Assembly (NCBI GenBank): GCA_021772595.1
Contig: JAJFLS010000165.1
Span: 1-10,583 of the forward strand
DNA: 10,583 nucleotides
Reading direction: 5' to 3'
From: Opitutales bacterium
Lineage (GTDB): Bacteria > Verrucomicrobiota > Verrucomicrobiia > Opitutales > Opitutaceae
How positions within the stretch are numbered: position 1 is the first letter of the stretch; each line of letters begins with the position of its first letter. The notes beneath the pieces were generated by a model. The model saw only the letters and a program-made list of their open reading frames with translations, was not told the DNA's origin and did not search any database. The translations under genes and the position numbers were made by a program. Shown in pieces: positions 1 to 6,636 of the stretch.

Positions 1-64
1 GGGCGTTTTCTCGAATACGGTAAACCAGCTGGAGCGGTAAGTCTAATCAAAGACGTTTCCCAAA

Positions 65-138
65 TGTAGGAGCCTGCTTGCAGGCGATTTTCTGATTTAT
101 TGTCCAAGGAAATAATCGCCTGCAAGCAGGCTCCTACA
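65..138. repeat. REP-like inverted repeat pair
   Basis: Two 25-bp arms (65-89 and 114-138) are exact reverse complements, separated by a 24-bp AT-rich spacer. Each arm contains its own perfect hairpin, GCCTGC-TT-GCAGGC (72-85 in the left arm), so the element can fold either as two small hairpins or as one long stem. This is the arrangement of paired REP elements (BIMEs). The TGTAGGAGCCTGCTTGCAGG style is like the dispersed REPs that RAYT transposases mobilise in other bacteria. No RAYT gene is in the window. It is followed only 14 bp later by a second complex palindrome. Confidence 0.85.
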
Positions 139-152
139 ATCGGCGAAGGCTC

Positions 153-290
153 TTAGAGACTATTTAAAAAGTCAGTTCGACGAACCGTTGGAACGGGACG
201 GCGCCCGTTCACTACCCTGGAGCTTCCTTCAAATAGGTAGCGTTCGGGCGCCGCCCCGAATGTTTTTTCCACTTATTAAACAGTCTCTTA
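153..290. repeat. Nested imperfect palindrome (MITE-like or terminator)
   Basis: The outer arms 153-167 and 276-290 pair with two mismatches. Inside them, 194-215 pairs with 236-258 imperfectly. Each inner arm can also fold alone: GAACGGG/CCCGTTC in the left arm and TTCGGG/CCCGAA in the right. The element ends 6 bp before the stop codon of the minus-strand spondin gene, so read as RNA from that gene it would form a strong stem right after the stop and could act as a terminator. The outer end resembles the TTTAAAAAGTC type of IS or MITE end. It carries no ORF. Which role applies cannot be settled from one copy. Confidence 0.7.
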
Positions 291-296
291 GAAAAA

Positions 297-1493
297 TCAG
301 TTGGTCACTTCGTAGACTTCGAGGAGGACGACTCCATCCACTCCGCTGCTGTTGCCAACGTGGACGGTATAGAGACCGGGAGCGAGTGTGAGCAGAATTG
401 CCGCATCAGCGCTATCGGTATCGAGCTCGAAGGCGCCCACCGTTGCGAATGTGTCGCCAATGTCGGCTACTACCCAATCGTCATTGGTGGCAATCGAGTT
501 GGCGTCAGCGTCAAATACGGTGATCGAAGGATCAGCGACGAAACCGTTTACACCCTGGCTTTCAAGGCCTGGGCCGACTGCCCGAATGAGCACCTGCTTG
601 TCTTCGCCAGGGCTTACGACGAAGCCGGCAATCTGAGTATTTTCTCCAGTGCCGGCGACTGAGCGGGAAGATATGTTGAGTAGGCGGGAAGGGGTGGCGG
701 TTGAGCCATTGACCACGGATACGGTGATCTCGGCGACTTGATACATGGATTCTGTGAAGTCCGCCCCGGTGAAGCTGATAGGGAAGCCGGGAGCCATAGA
801 GGTCGCGTCGAGAATGCCGCCCATGCCAGGAGCCATGAAACCCGGATGCAAGGCAACAACTCCGCCTTCGGTCACTCCGGTGTTGGGGGCGGCCTGGGCA
901 AGAAAAGCCGTGTTAGCCGGGATCTCGTCATTCGTTTCCGTTCCGGCATCCCAAACTGCTGCACCCCAAACTGGGATCGTTCGGGCGATGACATTGTCGT
1001 CGCCATCGAATAGAGGGTAGGCATTGGCGGTGTCATTGCCCCAGAATCCGTCGTTGCTTGGGATAATCATAGAAAGATAGCTCAGGAATTGATGCGAGGA
1101 GATCGACGGGTCGATGTCGAATATCTGGGTGAACGAGCGGCCAGGAGCGACGGGGCCTCCGATAACAGCCGACAAACCGTTCGGCTGGTCAGTGCTAAAG
1201 GCTTCTCGGAAAGGGCCAGGATTGCCGTCTTCTGCGGCAGCCTCGAGCCCGGCCGAAGCGGAGCTCCCGGCGTCGAAGGAGTCAAACGAGCCGTCGTGCA
1301 CCATGAGGATCGGGTTGACGGCCCAAAGGCCGTTGTCTGGCGTGGTGTTGCGTACGGTGACGGCGATTTCCACCGCCGAAGCCGAAATGGCTAAGGTGCC
1401 CAGCGCTAGAGCAAGCTTGGCAATAACGCTGCTGAAGGAGCGACGAGCCCCACTGTTTAGATTCGATATGGTATGGAATGAATTAATGTTCAT
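297..1493 (-). CDS. Secreted spondin-domain protein
   Basis: 398 aa. Residues 1-40 form a signal peptide: Arg-rich start, hydrophobic stretch AKLALALGTLAISASA, likely cut after ASA. Residues about 41-235 match the Spondin_N domain: VTVRNTTPDNG, then HDGSFDSFDAG, then GLEAAAEDGN, and the acidic metal-site type motif MIIPSNDGFWGN (142-153). The spondin-like part ends with a VAEITVSVVNG strand. Residues about 268-396 are a separate beta-rich module (RLLNISSRSVAGTGEN, VLIRAVGPGL, DDW, ILLTLAPGLYTVHV, LEVYEV) that I recognise as a recurrent tail of exported proteins in Opitutia. The start is supported by TAAGGA about 4 bp upstream of ATG. The protein is expected to be exported and possibly surface-bound; spondin domains in eukaryotes act in adhesion, but the bacterial role is unknown. 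It is a single gene followed by the palindrome at 153-290. Confidence 0.88.
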   Translation of the reverse strand: MNINSFHTISNLNSGARRSFSSVIAKLALALGTLAISASAVEIAVTVRNTTPDNGLWAVNPILMVHDGSFDSFDAGSSASAGLEAAAEDGNPGPFREAFSTDQPNGLSAVIGGPVAPGRSFTQIFDIDPSISSHQFLSYLSMIIPSNDGFWGNDTANAYPLFDGDDNVIARTIPVWGAAVWDAGTETNDEIPANTAFLAQAAPNTGVTEGGVVALHPGFMAPGMGGILDATSMAPGFPISFTGADFTESMYQVAEITVSVVNGSTATPSRLLNISSRSVAGTGENTQIAGFVVSPGEDKQVLIRAVGPGLESQGVNGFVADPSITVFDADANSIATNDDWVVADIGDTFATVGAFELDTDSADAAILLTLAPGLYTVHVGNSSGVDGVVLLEVYEVTN

Positions 1494-1653
1494 GATTCCT
1501 TAGAGCGAGTTCGTGCCCGGCTTATTCCCAAAAAAATAACCGAATGCAAAAAAGTCCGATCGTAAAGAGCGCGGGACGTTTGATGAGAATCAAGCGGATC
1601 GAATTAGTATTTGCCGATAAACTACGGTTCGACGCTAAGGATGAAGCAATATC

Positions 1654-1860
1654 TGTCCTTAGCTCGATGATAGTATTCTCCCATGCCCAAAACGTACCTG
1701 CTCAAGAAGCTCCATCCCTTTGCCTTGATTTGGAAGGATAGTAAGGGCGACGACCCATTGAGGTTTTGCGGAGAGTCCGAAGAGGAAGCCAGGCAGTTCC
1801 GAGACTTCTTAGTCGACAAGACCGGGCGCTTAGCGAACCGGAACATACGGCGAACTACAC
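1654..1860 (+). repeat. Dispersed small-ORF repeat, copy 1
   Basis: One of three related sequences in the window (others at 9131-9247 and 9788-9905). It starts with a conserved leader (TGTCC, GCTC, CGAT-AT, TTCTC), then ATG at 1683 begins a peptide MPKTYLLKKLHPFALIWKDS and continues through LRFCGESEEEARQ. The other copies read the same peptide with small changes. Relative to copy 2, this copy has about 45 extra bases after EEARQ and then a 1-2 base slip. After the slip, another frame continues as NTANY-like residues and on to a TGA at 1910-1912. The frame from 1683 runs to 1907. I do not recognise the family. Conservation of the leader plus codons suggests a decayed small gene or a mobile repeat. 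It abuts the broken end of the attC array. Confidence 0.6.
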
Positions 1861-1905
1861 CAAATCCAAGGAAATCCCTTCACTTTTTCGCCTTGGAAAG
1901 ATTGT

Positions 1906-1931
1906 AAGCTGACTGCATGCGCTTGTTATGG
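1906..1931 (-). other. Half attC site, left end of cassette array
   Basis: Read on the minus strand, this is CCATAAC followed by AAGCGCATGCAGTC, matching the left half (1L and 2L boxes) of the intact attC at 2969-3046, which reads ACATAAC then AAACACATGCAGTC. The TAA stop codon of the DUF2784 gene lies inside the CATAAC box, a layout typical of cassettes. The matching right half (2R and GTTRRRY) is not found; the sequence runs into repeat copy 1 instead. The array therefore seems truncated here. Confidence 0.6.
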
Positions 1932-2351
1932 GGCATCACTCTGAGGCTCTACCGAAAATGCACGCGGTCGCGCAAAAAACCAGCTAGACAACACCAACCC
2001 ACCAAAGACAGTGTAACAAACCGCAAAAACCCACGATGGGGCTTGATAGTACAAGAGTTCGTGCAACCAGTGCGTTATGAAGGAGCCCTCGTAGATTGTT
2101 TCTCCCGCTTTGTATCGTAGATCTATTTCCCAAATCGTCAGCGGGCAAATGGCACCGAACCAGGATTGCAAAACGACGACGCTGATTCCTAGTAAATGCG
2201 TGACACGGAACCACGGGTTTCCGACCCACTGCCATGATAGAAACTTACCCGCGAAGATAAGAATCAAGCCGAGCACAAGAAAGACTACGAACAGTACATG
2301 CGTGACAAGTATTGCATCGGCGACCAAAGAATAGAGTGCCCGAGTCTCCAT
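1926..2351 (-). CDS. DUF2784 family membrane protein (cassette gene)
   Basis: 141 aa from the ATG at 2351. A longer form from GTG at 2369 or ATG at 2366 is possible, but METRALYSLVADAILVTHV gives the usual family N-terminus, which starts just before the first helix. Counting from 2351, there are about three hydrophobic segments: residues about 9-35 (VADAILVTHVLFVVFLVLGL), about 50-70 (LLGISVVVLQSWFGAICPLT) and about 104-126. The motif WFGAICPLTIWE with GSFITHWLHELLYY matches DUF2784, small inner-membrane proteins of unknown function (in other members: CPLTxxE, then GGFIxHYLxxLLYP). The gene sits between two attC-type sites and its stop codon overlaps the downstream one, so it is best read as an integron gene cassette. 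No separate promoter is evident. Confidence 0.85.
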   Translation of the reverse strand: METRALYSLVADAILVTHVLFVVFLVLGLILIFAGKFLSWQWVGNPWFRVTHLLGISVVVLQSWFGAICPLTIWEIDLRYKAGETIYEGSFITHWLHELLYYQAPSWVFAVCYTVFGGLVLSSWFFARPRAFSVEPQSDAP

Positions 2352-2369
2352 AGTTTCTGCTAGCATCAC

Positions 2370-2431
2370 CTATCACCAGTTGCCTTTGAGGCCCAGCGAA
2401 AAAGGCAATCTGCATGAATGCGCTGTTATAC
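2370..2431 (-). other. attC recombination site
   Basis: On the minus strand the site starts with GTATAAC, shares ATAACA and CATGCAG with the two other sites, and has a long inner stem. CAG-A-TTGCCTTT (2412-2401) pairs with AAAGGCAACTG (2387-2377) over 11 bp, leaving one unpaired A in the left arm. One unpaired base in the left arm is the feature that orients attC recombination. The right end reads GTGATAG, a degenerate GTTRRRY box, and lies closer to the stem than usual, so the site may be partly decayed. It lies 12 bp after the SixA stop codon and just before the DUF2784 gene. Confidence 0.7.
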
Positions 2432-2443
2432 GATGTTCGCTCA

Positions 2444-2938
2444 TTACTTCGACCTCTTCGGATAATCAAACTCCAGCAATTTCCCTGTACCTATTCCCAA
2501 ATTCAACCACGAATCTGTCTGAATCCCTAACGCAACAACACCGCAGGTGGGTACATTTACAATGTTGGATCCTGCTAATAGATTCACTAGATCAGTCAAA
2601 GCGGGATTGTGCCCGACCAGCATTATCTGATCGAAGCGGTTATCAAGGTTTCGTATCATTTCAAATAACTCTCCAGTTCCAGCCCCATAGATTTCTTCAT
2701 TCACAATGACATCCGTCGGTTTATAGCCAAGTTCTGCGGCAATCACCTCTGCAGTTGTCAAGGCGCGAACTGCAGGACTGGAGAGTATATGCTCGGGCCG
2801 AGCATCCTGTTTCGCCATTCGCTTGCCCATTCGGGGCGCGTCTCGTTGGCCCCTCTTGTTTAGAGGCCGTTCATAGTCAGCTAGACTCAAGTCCTTCCAG
2901 CTGGACTTGGCATGTCGGACGAGATAGAGAATCTTCAT
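2444..2938 (-). CDS. sixA: SixA-like histidine phosphatase (cassette gene)
   Basis: 164 aa, a normal length for SixA. The start is taken at the ATG at 2938 because MKILYLVRHAKSSW is the canonical N-terminus of the family; the frame is open for 18 more codons to 2992, but those codons run through the end of the attC site. The catalytic RHG-type motif is LVRHAKSSW (His8). The second conserved histidine is in VGHNPALTDL. SSPAVRALTTAEV supplies the conserved Arg region. SixA enzymes remove phosphate from phosphohistidine in histidine phosphotransfer domains, as in E. coli ArcB or NPr. The substrate here is unknown. The gene has attC sites on both sides (30 bp before the start, 12 bp after the stop), so it is a complete cassette. 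No signal peptide, so it is cytoplasmic. Confidence 0.9.
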   Translation of the reverse strand: MKILYLVRHAKSSWKDLSLADYERPLNKRGQRDAPRMGKRMAKQDARPEHILSSPAVRALTTAEVIAAELGYKPTDVIVNEEIYGAGTGELFEMIRNLDNRFDQIMLVGHNPALTDLVNLLAGSNIVNVPTCGVVALGIQTDSWLNLGIGTGKLLEFDYPKRSK

Positions 2939-2968
2939 AGCAGATATGGTATTCCTAGGCGCTTCTTT

Positions 2969-3046
2969 GCCTAACGCCCGCACCAGCGGCACATCGCAGT
3001 GAGTGAAGCGAGCAGCAATGTGTCCGACTGCATGTGTTTGTTATGT
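2969..3046 (-). other. attC recombination site, well formed
   Basis: 78 bp. Read on the minus strand, it begins with ACATAAC and ends with GCGTTAGGC, the classic attC core box. The inner arms pair as GTCGG-A-CACATTG with CGATGTGCCG: C2987-G2989 pairs with C3024-G3026, T3023 (A on the minus strand) is unpaired, and 2990-2994 pairs with 3018-3022. The single extra base lies in the left arm, as in well-studied sites such as that of aadA1, which sets the cassette orientation to minus, the same as all neighbouring genes. Between the arms is a terminal region of about 19 nt. It sits 16 bp after the stop of the 78-aa membrane gene and 30 bp before the SixA start. Confidence 0.88.
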
Positions 3047-3062
3047 TGCGGCGCTGAAAATT

Positions 3063-3299
3063 CTAAACGAAAGCATAAATAAGGAACCAACCGAATGTTG
3101 CTGCAAGGAAACCGCCAATACGACCATAAGGTTTTATGAAAGTAAGCGTCCATGACATTAACCGGTGAAAGTTATGGCGCCCCATCGCAGCTAAAGATAA
3201 AGCAGCAACAATAGAGAGCCAACCAAGAATTTCAATTGCCAATGGAAACTTGGATAGACTGGATTGATTGATTAACAAAGCGCCAATAATCAGCCTCAC
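3063..3299 (-). CDS. Small membrane protein, probably 5'-truncated (cassette gene)
   Basis: 78 aa from a GTG at 3299. Two strongly hydrophobic segments are visible: residues about 21-38 (IEILGWLSIVAALSLAAM) and about 60-78 (RIGGFLAATFGWFLIYAFV). The linker has a GRHNFHRLMSW motif. The frame stays open 8 codons above the GTG (P-S-D-V-L-A-V-V) to a TAA, and those residues read like a continuing hydrophobic N-terminal helix, so the true gene may have lost its start. I do not see a clear ribosome site before the GTG. The overall look resembles small uncharacterised membrane proteins often found in cassettes, but I cannot name a family. The stop lies 16 bp before a strong attC, so this is the preceding cassette. 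Between 3300 and 3510 I see no gene, only a 14-bp palindrome (GTTATC-AA-GATAAC, 3323-3336). Confidence 0.65.
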   Translation of the reverse strand: MRLIIGALLINQSSLSKFPLAIEILGWLSIVAALSLAAMGRHNFHRLMSWTLTFIKPYGRIGGFLAATFGWFLIYAFV

Positions 3300-3510
3300 T
3301 ACAACCGCTAGAACATCGCTAGGTTATCAAGATAACTTCTCAGATATCCGAATATAACTTCTGGATTTATAAGGATTACCACCCCACCATTGCTACAGCG
3401 CTTAATGGAAATACAGGTTCAATCTGTTAATCGTACAATTAGCGTACTCAGTCTTCGCTTTCAGCTTCGCCAGACACGGTTAAGCGGTTTCCTACGAAGC
3501 AATCAATATC

Positions 3511-4761
3511 CTAAGGTTTGGTCTGAAGGAAAACAAAGGTGCCCTTTTTGTTACCGATAACCATATCGACTGCTCCGTCCCCGTTAATGTCTCCAGTAAC
3601 CAATTGCCTGCCTACTCCAGAGTCGTCGTCTATCAAATGAGGGACAAATTCCACTTTCCCGTTTTGACGAGTTAATTTGAACCAGTAAAGCACGGGAGGT
3701 TCGCGGCCACCTGGATCGTGAAAGTCATGAGCCCGGTAGCATTTACCAGTGACTATGTCTTTAAGTCCGTCTCCATCGATATCGACCAGGCTCAAAGCAT
3801 GGAGTAGTGAAAAGGCGACTCCGTATGGATTCTCTTTCGGCTTTTCCCCCATGATTAGGTGTTCCCTGAAATCAATTGCGCCTCCGCTTCTTACTTGCTC
3901 AAACCAGCTTAAACCCCAGCCATGTCCATTCAGACTAGTGACGATGTCGTTGTCCCCATCGTTGTCCACGTCATAGGCGAACATTTGAGAGCCTCCGCGG
4001 TTGGCAAACTTGTATGGATGAGATTTCCAAATGGGGTCTCCTTCGAGCGAAGCTGGTTGCTCCCACCAGCCGTCCTTCATGATCAAATCTGTTCTGCCGT
4101 CTTTATTTAAATCGCCATACCCCAAGCCATGAACGTATCTGGACCACTCTCCCCCTGAGGTCGCAGGGTGGAATTCCCACGGCTTCGTTGGGTCGTTTTT
4201 GTCAGGCGTCGCAAATCCCATTTCTCCTTGGTGCATGCAGATTAATTCTGGTTGTCCGTCGCCAGTGATATCTCCGAATCTGGGCGACTCGTTATCGACG
4301 CTACTCAATACAAAATGCCTTTTCCAATGCGAAGGAAGGTCTTTTGCCGGCAAGGAGTGATCTCCAGGATTCTCGTACCAGAAGGCTTCAGTGCCCGGCA
4401 AACCAGCGGTAATGATATCAGGCCAACCGTCTCCATTGCAGTCATGGATAAATGAAAAGAAATTATCGAGCGTGTATACCGAAACATCATTGCGACCTCG
4501 TTTTCTGGGGCCTATTCCAGGATAGAATTCGAAGCGCTCCTTGTACTCCGGCCCTCGAAACCAGTGCGGTCCACAAATAATATCCATGTGACCGTCCTTG
4601 TCCAAATCGGCAAAGTTGGCTCCCTCCGACCAATAGCTAGGCAACAGATGCAACTTTTTGAATCCAGGTAATTCGGCCTGTGCAGCACCAAAGCCGAGGG
4701 CCAAAACAAACACAGTGAATCTCATGGAGATATGGAAGGGGTAGACGCTTATCTTTTTCAT
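3511..4761 (-). CDS. Exported FG-GAP/VCBS seven-repeat beta-propeller protein
   Basis: 416 aa from ATG 4761; an ATG at codon 13 (4725) gives a tidier signal peptide (MRFTVFVLALGFGAAQA) and may be the true start. Neither has a clear Shine-Dalgarno site. Seven calcium-loop motifs of the DxDxDG type occur: DLDKDG (52), DCNGDG (107), DITGDG (164), DLNKDG (217), DVDNDG (264), DIDGDG (327) and DINGDG (391). Each is followed by a hydrophobic strand, which is what a seven-bladed FG-GAP propeller needs. The region GGSQMFAYDVDNDGDNDIVTSLNGHGWGLSWFEQ matches a subfamily common in Planctomycetes and Verrucomicrobia. Such proteins are extracellular or periplasmic and are thought to bind ligands or polysaccharide; no catalytic residues are evident. 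It is monocistronic by spacing, with a REP pair upstream. Confidence 0.88.
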   Translation of the reverse strand: MKKISVYPFHISMRFTVFVLALGFGAAQAELPGFKKLHLLPSYWSEGANFADLDKDGHMDIICGPHWFRGPEYKERFEFYPGIGPRKRGRNDVSVYTLDNFFSFIHDCNGDGWPDIITAGLPGTEAFWYENPGDHSLPAKDLPSHWKRHFVLSSVDNESPRFGDITGDGQPELICMHQGEMGFATPDKNDPTKPWEFHPATSGGEWSRYVHGLGYGDLNKDGRTDLIMKDGWWEQPASLEGDPIWKSHPYKFANRGGSQMFAYDVDNDGDNDIVTSLNGHGWGLSWFEQVRSGGAIDFREHLIMGEKPKENPYGVAFSLLHALSLVDIDGDGLKDIVTGKCYRAHDFHDPGGREPPVLYWFKLTRQNGKVEFVPHLIDDDSGVGRQLVTGDINGDGAVDMVIGNKKGTFVFLQTKP

Positions 4762-4881
4762 TTTTTAAATGGGTTCTATTGATTAAGGAATCTCCCCTCT
4801 TGTCGGTAGGGCAGTTGATTTATATTCCGAGTATACTCCGTTTGGGTCAATAAGAAGAAATGAATGTGGTTATGGATATAA

Positions 4882-4978
4882 GGTAGGGCGTTATTGCCGG
4901 CCGTGTTGGGTCGAAGCATTTTGTGTATCCTGAGAGCGCCTAAATCAGCAAGGCTTGCTCGGCGATCAAGCCCTACCC
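4882..4978. repeat. REP pair (BIME-like element)
   Basis: GGTAGGGC (4882-4889) is the reverse complement of GCCCTACC (4970-4977), giving outer arms about 97 bp apart. The right half contains perfect small hairpins: AGCAAG-G-CTTGCT (4947-4959), and on the minus strand GGCTTG pairs with CAAGCC around a 9-nt loop. The left half has a GCCGGC palindrome. This is the organisation of two head-to-head REP sequences. It fills the gap between the propeller gene and the metallo-beta-lactamase pseudogene, which are both on the minus strand, so it could end or stabilise the transcript of the latter. There is no coding potential. Confidence 0.65.
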
Positions 4979-5002
4979 ATAAAAAATAGCCATATTCCTT
5001 CT

Positions 5003-5579
5003 CTAGTACCAATTCCTCAGGCGAACTTTGATCGGGAGGTCGGTGCCGACTTGAGCTTTATAATCCTCTAAATCAGAAAATGAGCCGTCTTGGTTGCGGT
5101 AATGGTAAGGATAAACCACTTTGGGTTGAAACTTCCGCACGGCACTGGCCGCCTGGGTCACGTTCATGGTGAATGGGAGATTCACAGAAATAAAGGCGAC
5201 ATCGATATTTTCGAGCGCGCGCATCTCCGGGACATCCTCCGCATCTCCTGATATAAATAATCGCTTGCCGCCTAGCGTGAGAACGTAGCTGTTTCCTTCT
5301 CCTTTGGGATGGCGATCGTTGTAAGACGGGACGACTTCAATATTCATGCCCGAAATGTCGACCGTCTGGCCATTTGGCAGCGAGGTAGTTACTGCTTGAA
5401 GGGGTGAAGTCATCCGATCGAACACATCTTGTGGGGCAATGATAACAGTACCTTATCAACTGCCCTGCGAATCGTTCACGAGAGCGCGAGAAGGCCTGAG
5501 GAACAATTGAATTTCCTGTCAGCAAAAGAAGGAGGACGAAGACCAAAAGAATTGGGCTACGGAGTCGTCTCGCTTTCAT
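5003..5579 (-). pseudogene. Decayed UlaG-like metallo-beta-lactamase-fold hydrolase
   Basis: The 3' part (5003-5450) encodes the C-terminal two thirds of an UlaG-like MBL-fold protein: TVIIAPQDVFDRM, then IEVVPSYNDRHPKGEGNSYVLTLGGKRLFISGDAEDVPEM, then the ending VVYPYHY and IKVRLRNWY. A GTG at 5425 could start a 140-aa product, but the homology continues above it to a stop at about 5456-5458. In another frame an ATG at 5579 begins a signal peptide (residues 1-28, including SPILLVFVLLLLLTGNS). Joining the two needs a one-base shift near 5450, and even then about 70-80 residues are missing, including the HxHxDH metal-binding motif. The gene therefore carries a deletion plus a frameshift and is very unlikely to be active. 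Its signal-peptide region contains an 18-bp match to the direct repeat at 6527-6568. Confidence 0.8.
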
Positions 5580-5635
5580 GCGCCTTGCAGATGTGACATT
5601 GATTTTCCCTCAGCCTACCACTAGTAACCTATAAA

Positions 5636-6475
5636 ATGCCCAAGCCTTTTAAATTAGCAATGGTTCAAATGAGTGTGAAGGGAGGCGAGAAATCGACCAA
5701 CTTGAAACACGCAGTTGAGCTGATTTCAGAGGCGTCAGAAAACGGAGCTGAAGTGGTCCTGCTTCCCGAGTGTCTGGATTTGGGTTGGACCCATCCCTCG
5801 GCCCTTGAAATGGCGGAACCCATTCCGGATGGAACTTTCTGCACGGCTCTGAGCCAGACAGCCCAGGAAAACCAGGTCTATGTCTGTGCAGGCCTTACCG
5901 AACAGGATGGAAACCAGGTCTATAATGCAGCAGTGGTAATCAACCCAAAGGGCAAAGTCATTTTGAAGCACCGAAAGCTGAACGAGCTGGATATCGGCCA
6001 CGACTACTACGCGCAAGGCGATCGCCTCAATGTGGCAGAAACTGAATTTGGAAGGGTAGGCCTGATGATCTGCGCAGACGGGTTTGCCAACGGGCAGGTC
6101 TTGGCAAGGTCTCTGTGCTACATGGGAGCCGATGTCATTCTGTCCCCCTGCGCCTGGGCAAGACCTGCGGACCACGATAACGAAAAAGATCCTTACGGCG
6201 CAGTGTGGCGCGACTGTTACATCCCCGTGGCGAAGGAATTCTCCACAGCCATTTTTGGCGCTAGCTGTGTAGGCTGGATCACCGACGGTCCCTGGAAAGG
6301 AAGAAAGTGTGTCGGCAGTTCCCTCGCCATTGATTCAGACGGGACTGAACTGTTGCAGGGCCCTTATGGTCCAGAGGCAGAATGTATCCTTTATACGGAT
6401 GTGAAACCAGTACAACGCGCCGGTCGAGGGACGTACTGGGCCGGTTACCCGGGAAGCGGGCGGTTTACCCAGTAG
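5636..6475 (+). CDS. Carbon-nitrogen hydrolase (nitrilase superfamily)
   Basis: 279 aa, a normal length for a single nitrilase domain. The catalytic triad is complete: Glu45 in VLLPECLDLGW, Lys114 in KHRKLNE, and Cys146 in GLMICADGF. The N-terminus FKLAMVQMSVKGGEKSTNLK is the first strand and helix of the fold. These enzymes cleave or form C-N bonds in amides, nitriles or carbamoyl compounds through a cysteine thioester; the substrate here cannot be read from sequence. No signal peptide, so cytoplasmic. The start ATG at 5636 has only a weak upstream site. It is divergent from the MBL pseudogene with about 56 bp between starts. A small hairpin (CGAGA-CCT-TCTCG, 6476-6488) follows the stop but has no T-run, so a terminator is uncertain. 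Confidence 0.92.
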   Translation: MPKPFKLAMVQMSVKGGEKSTNLKHAVELISEASENGAEVVLLPECLDLGWTHPSALEMAEPIPDGTFCTALSQTAQENQVYVCAGLTEQDGNQVYNAAVVINPKGKVILKHRKLNELDIGHDYYAQGDRLNVAETEFGRVGLMICADGFANGQVLARSLCYMGADVILSPCAWARPADHDNEKDPYGAVWRDCYIPVAKEFSTAIFGASCVGWITDGPWKGRKCVGSSLAIDSDGTELLQGPYGPEAECILYTDVKPVQRAGRGTYWAGYPGSGRFTQ

Positions 6476-6526
6476 CGAGACCTTCTCGGGAAATAGGGTA
6501 GCAGAGAAAGGCTATTATCTATCAGC

Positions 6527-6568
6527 CCCCGCTAATCGAATCGGAACAATTGAATTTCCTATCAACGA
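6527..6568 (+). repeat. Direct repeat, left copy
   Basis: CCCCGCTAATCGAATCGG then AACAATTGAATTTCCTATCAACGA. The right copy at 9058-9100 is nearly identical (ATCGAATCGGAACAATTGAA shared exactly, small differences after). An 18-bp block GGAACAATTGAATTTCCT also occurs exactly at 5500-5517. After the repeat, both copies have a CTGCTTAT stretch 20-40 bp further on, so the duplication may be longer but gapped. The repeat lies directly upstream of the amidohydrolase gene. Confidence 0.8.
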
Positions 6569-6636
6569 CATTCAGCTAGACTTATCCTGAAGGGCTGCTT
6601 ATGACCCAAAGCGGACATCGAATGCAGGTGAGACAC

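Noticed and set aside
65..138. Possible CRISPR repeat unit
   Set aside because: Only two arms, inverted rather than direct, with no regular spacer array and no cas genes.
360..662. 100-codon open frame on the plus strand
   Set aside because: It is antisense to the spondin gene, has no family resemblance, and the minus-strand protein has a clear signal peptide and domains.
3323..3336. GTTATC-AA-GATAAC as a fourth attC or an operator
   Set aside because: It is too short, has no second stem or CATGCAG box, and no regulator is nearby.
5003..5425. Intact 140-aa MBL-fold protein starting at GTG
   Set aside because: Homology continues upstream of the GTG and the HxHxDH region is missing, so it is a remnant of a longer gene.
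5735..6175. 146-codon minus-strand open frame
   Set aside because: It lies wholly inside the nitrilase-family gene, whose catalytic Glu, Lys and Cys are all in the plus-strand frame.
6476..6488. Rho-independent terminator after the nitrilase gene
   Set aside because: The stem is only 5 bp and no T-run follows.
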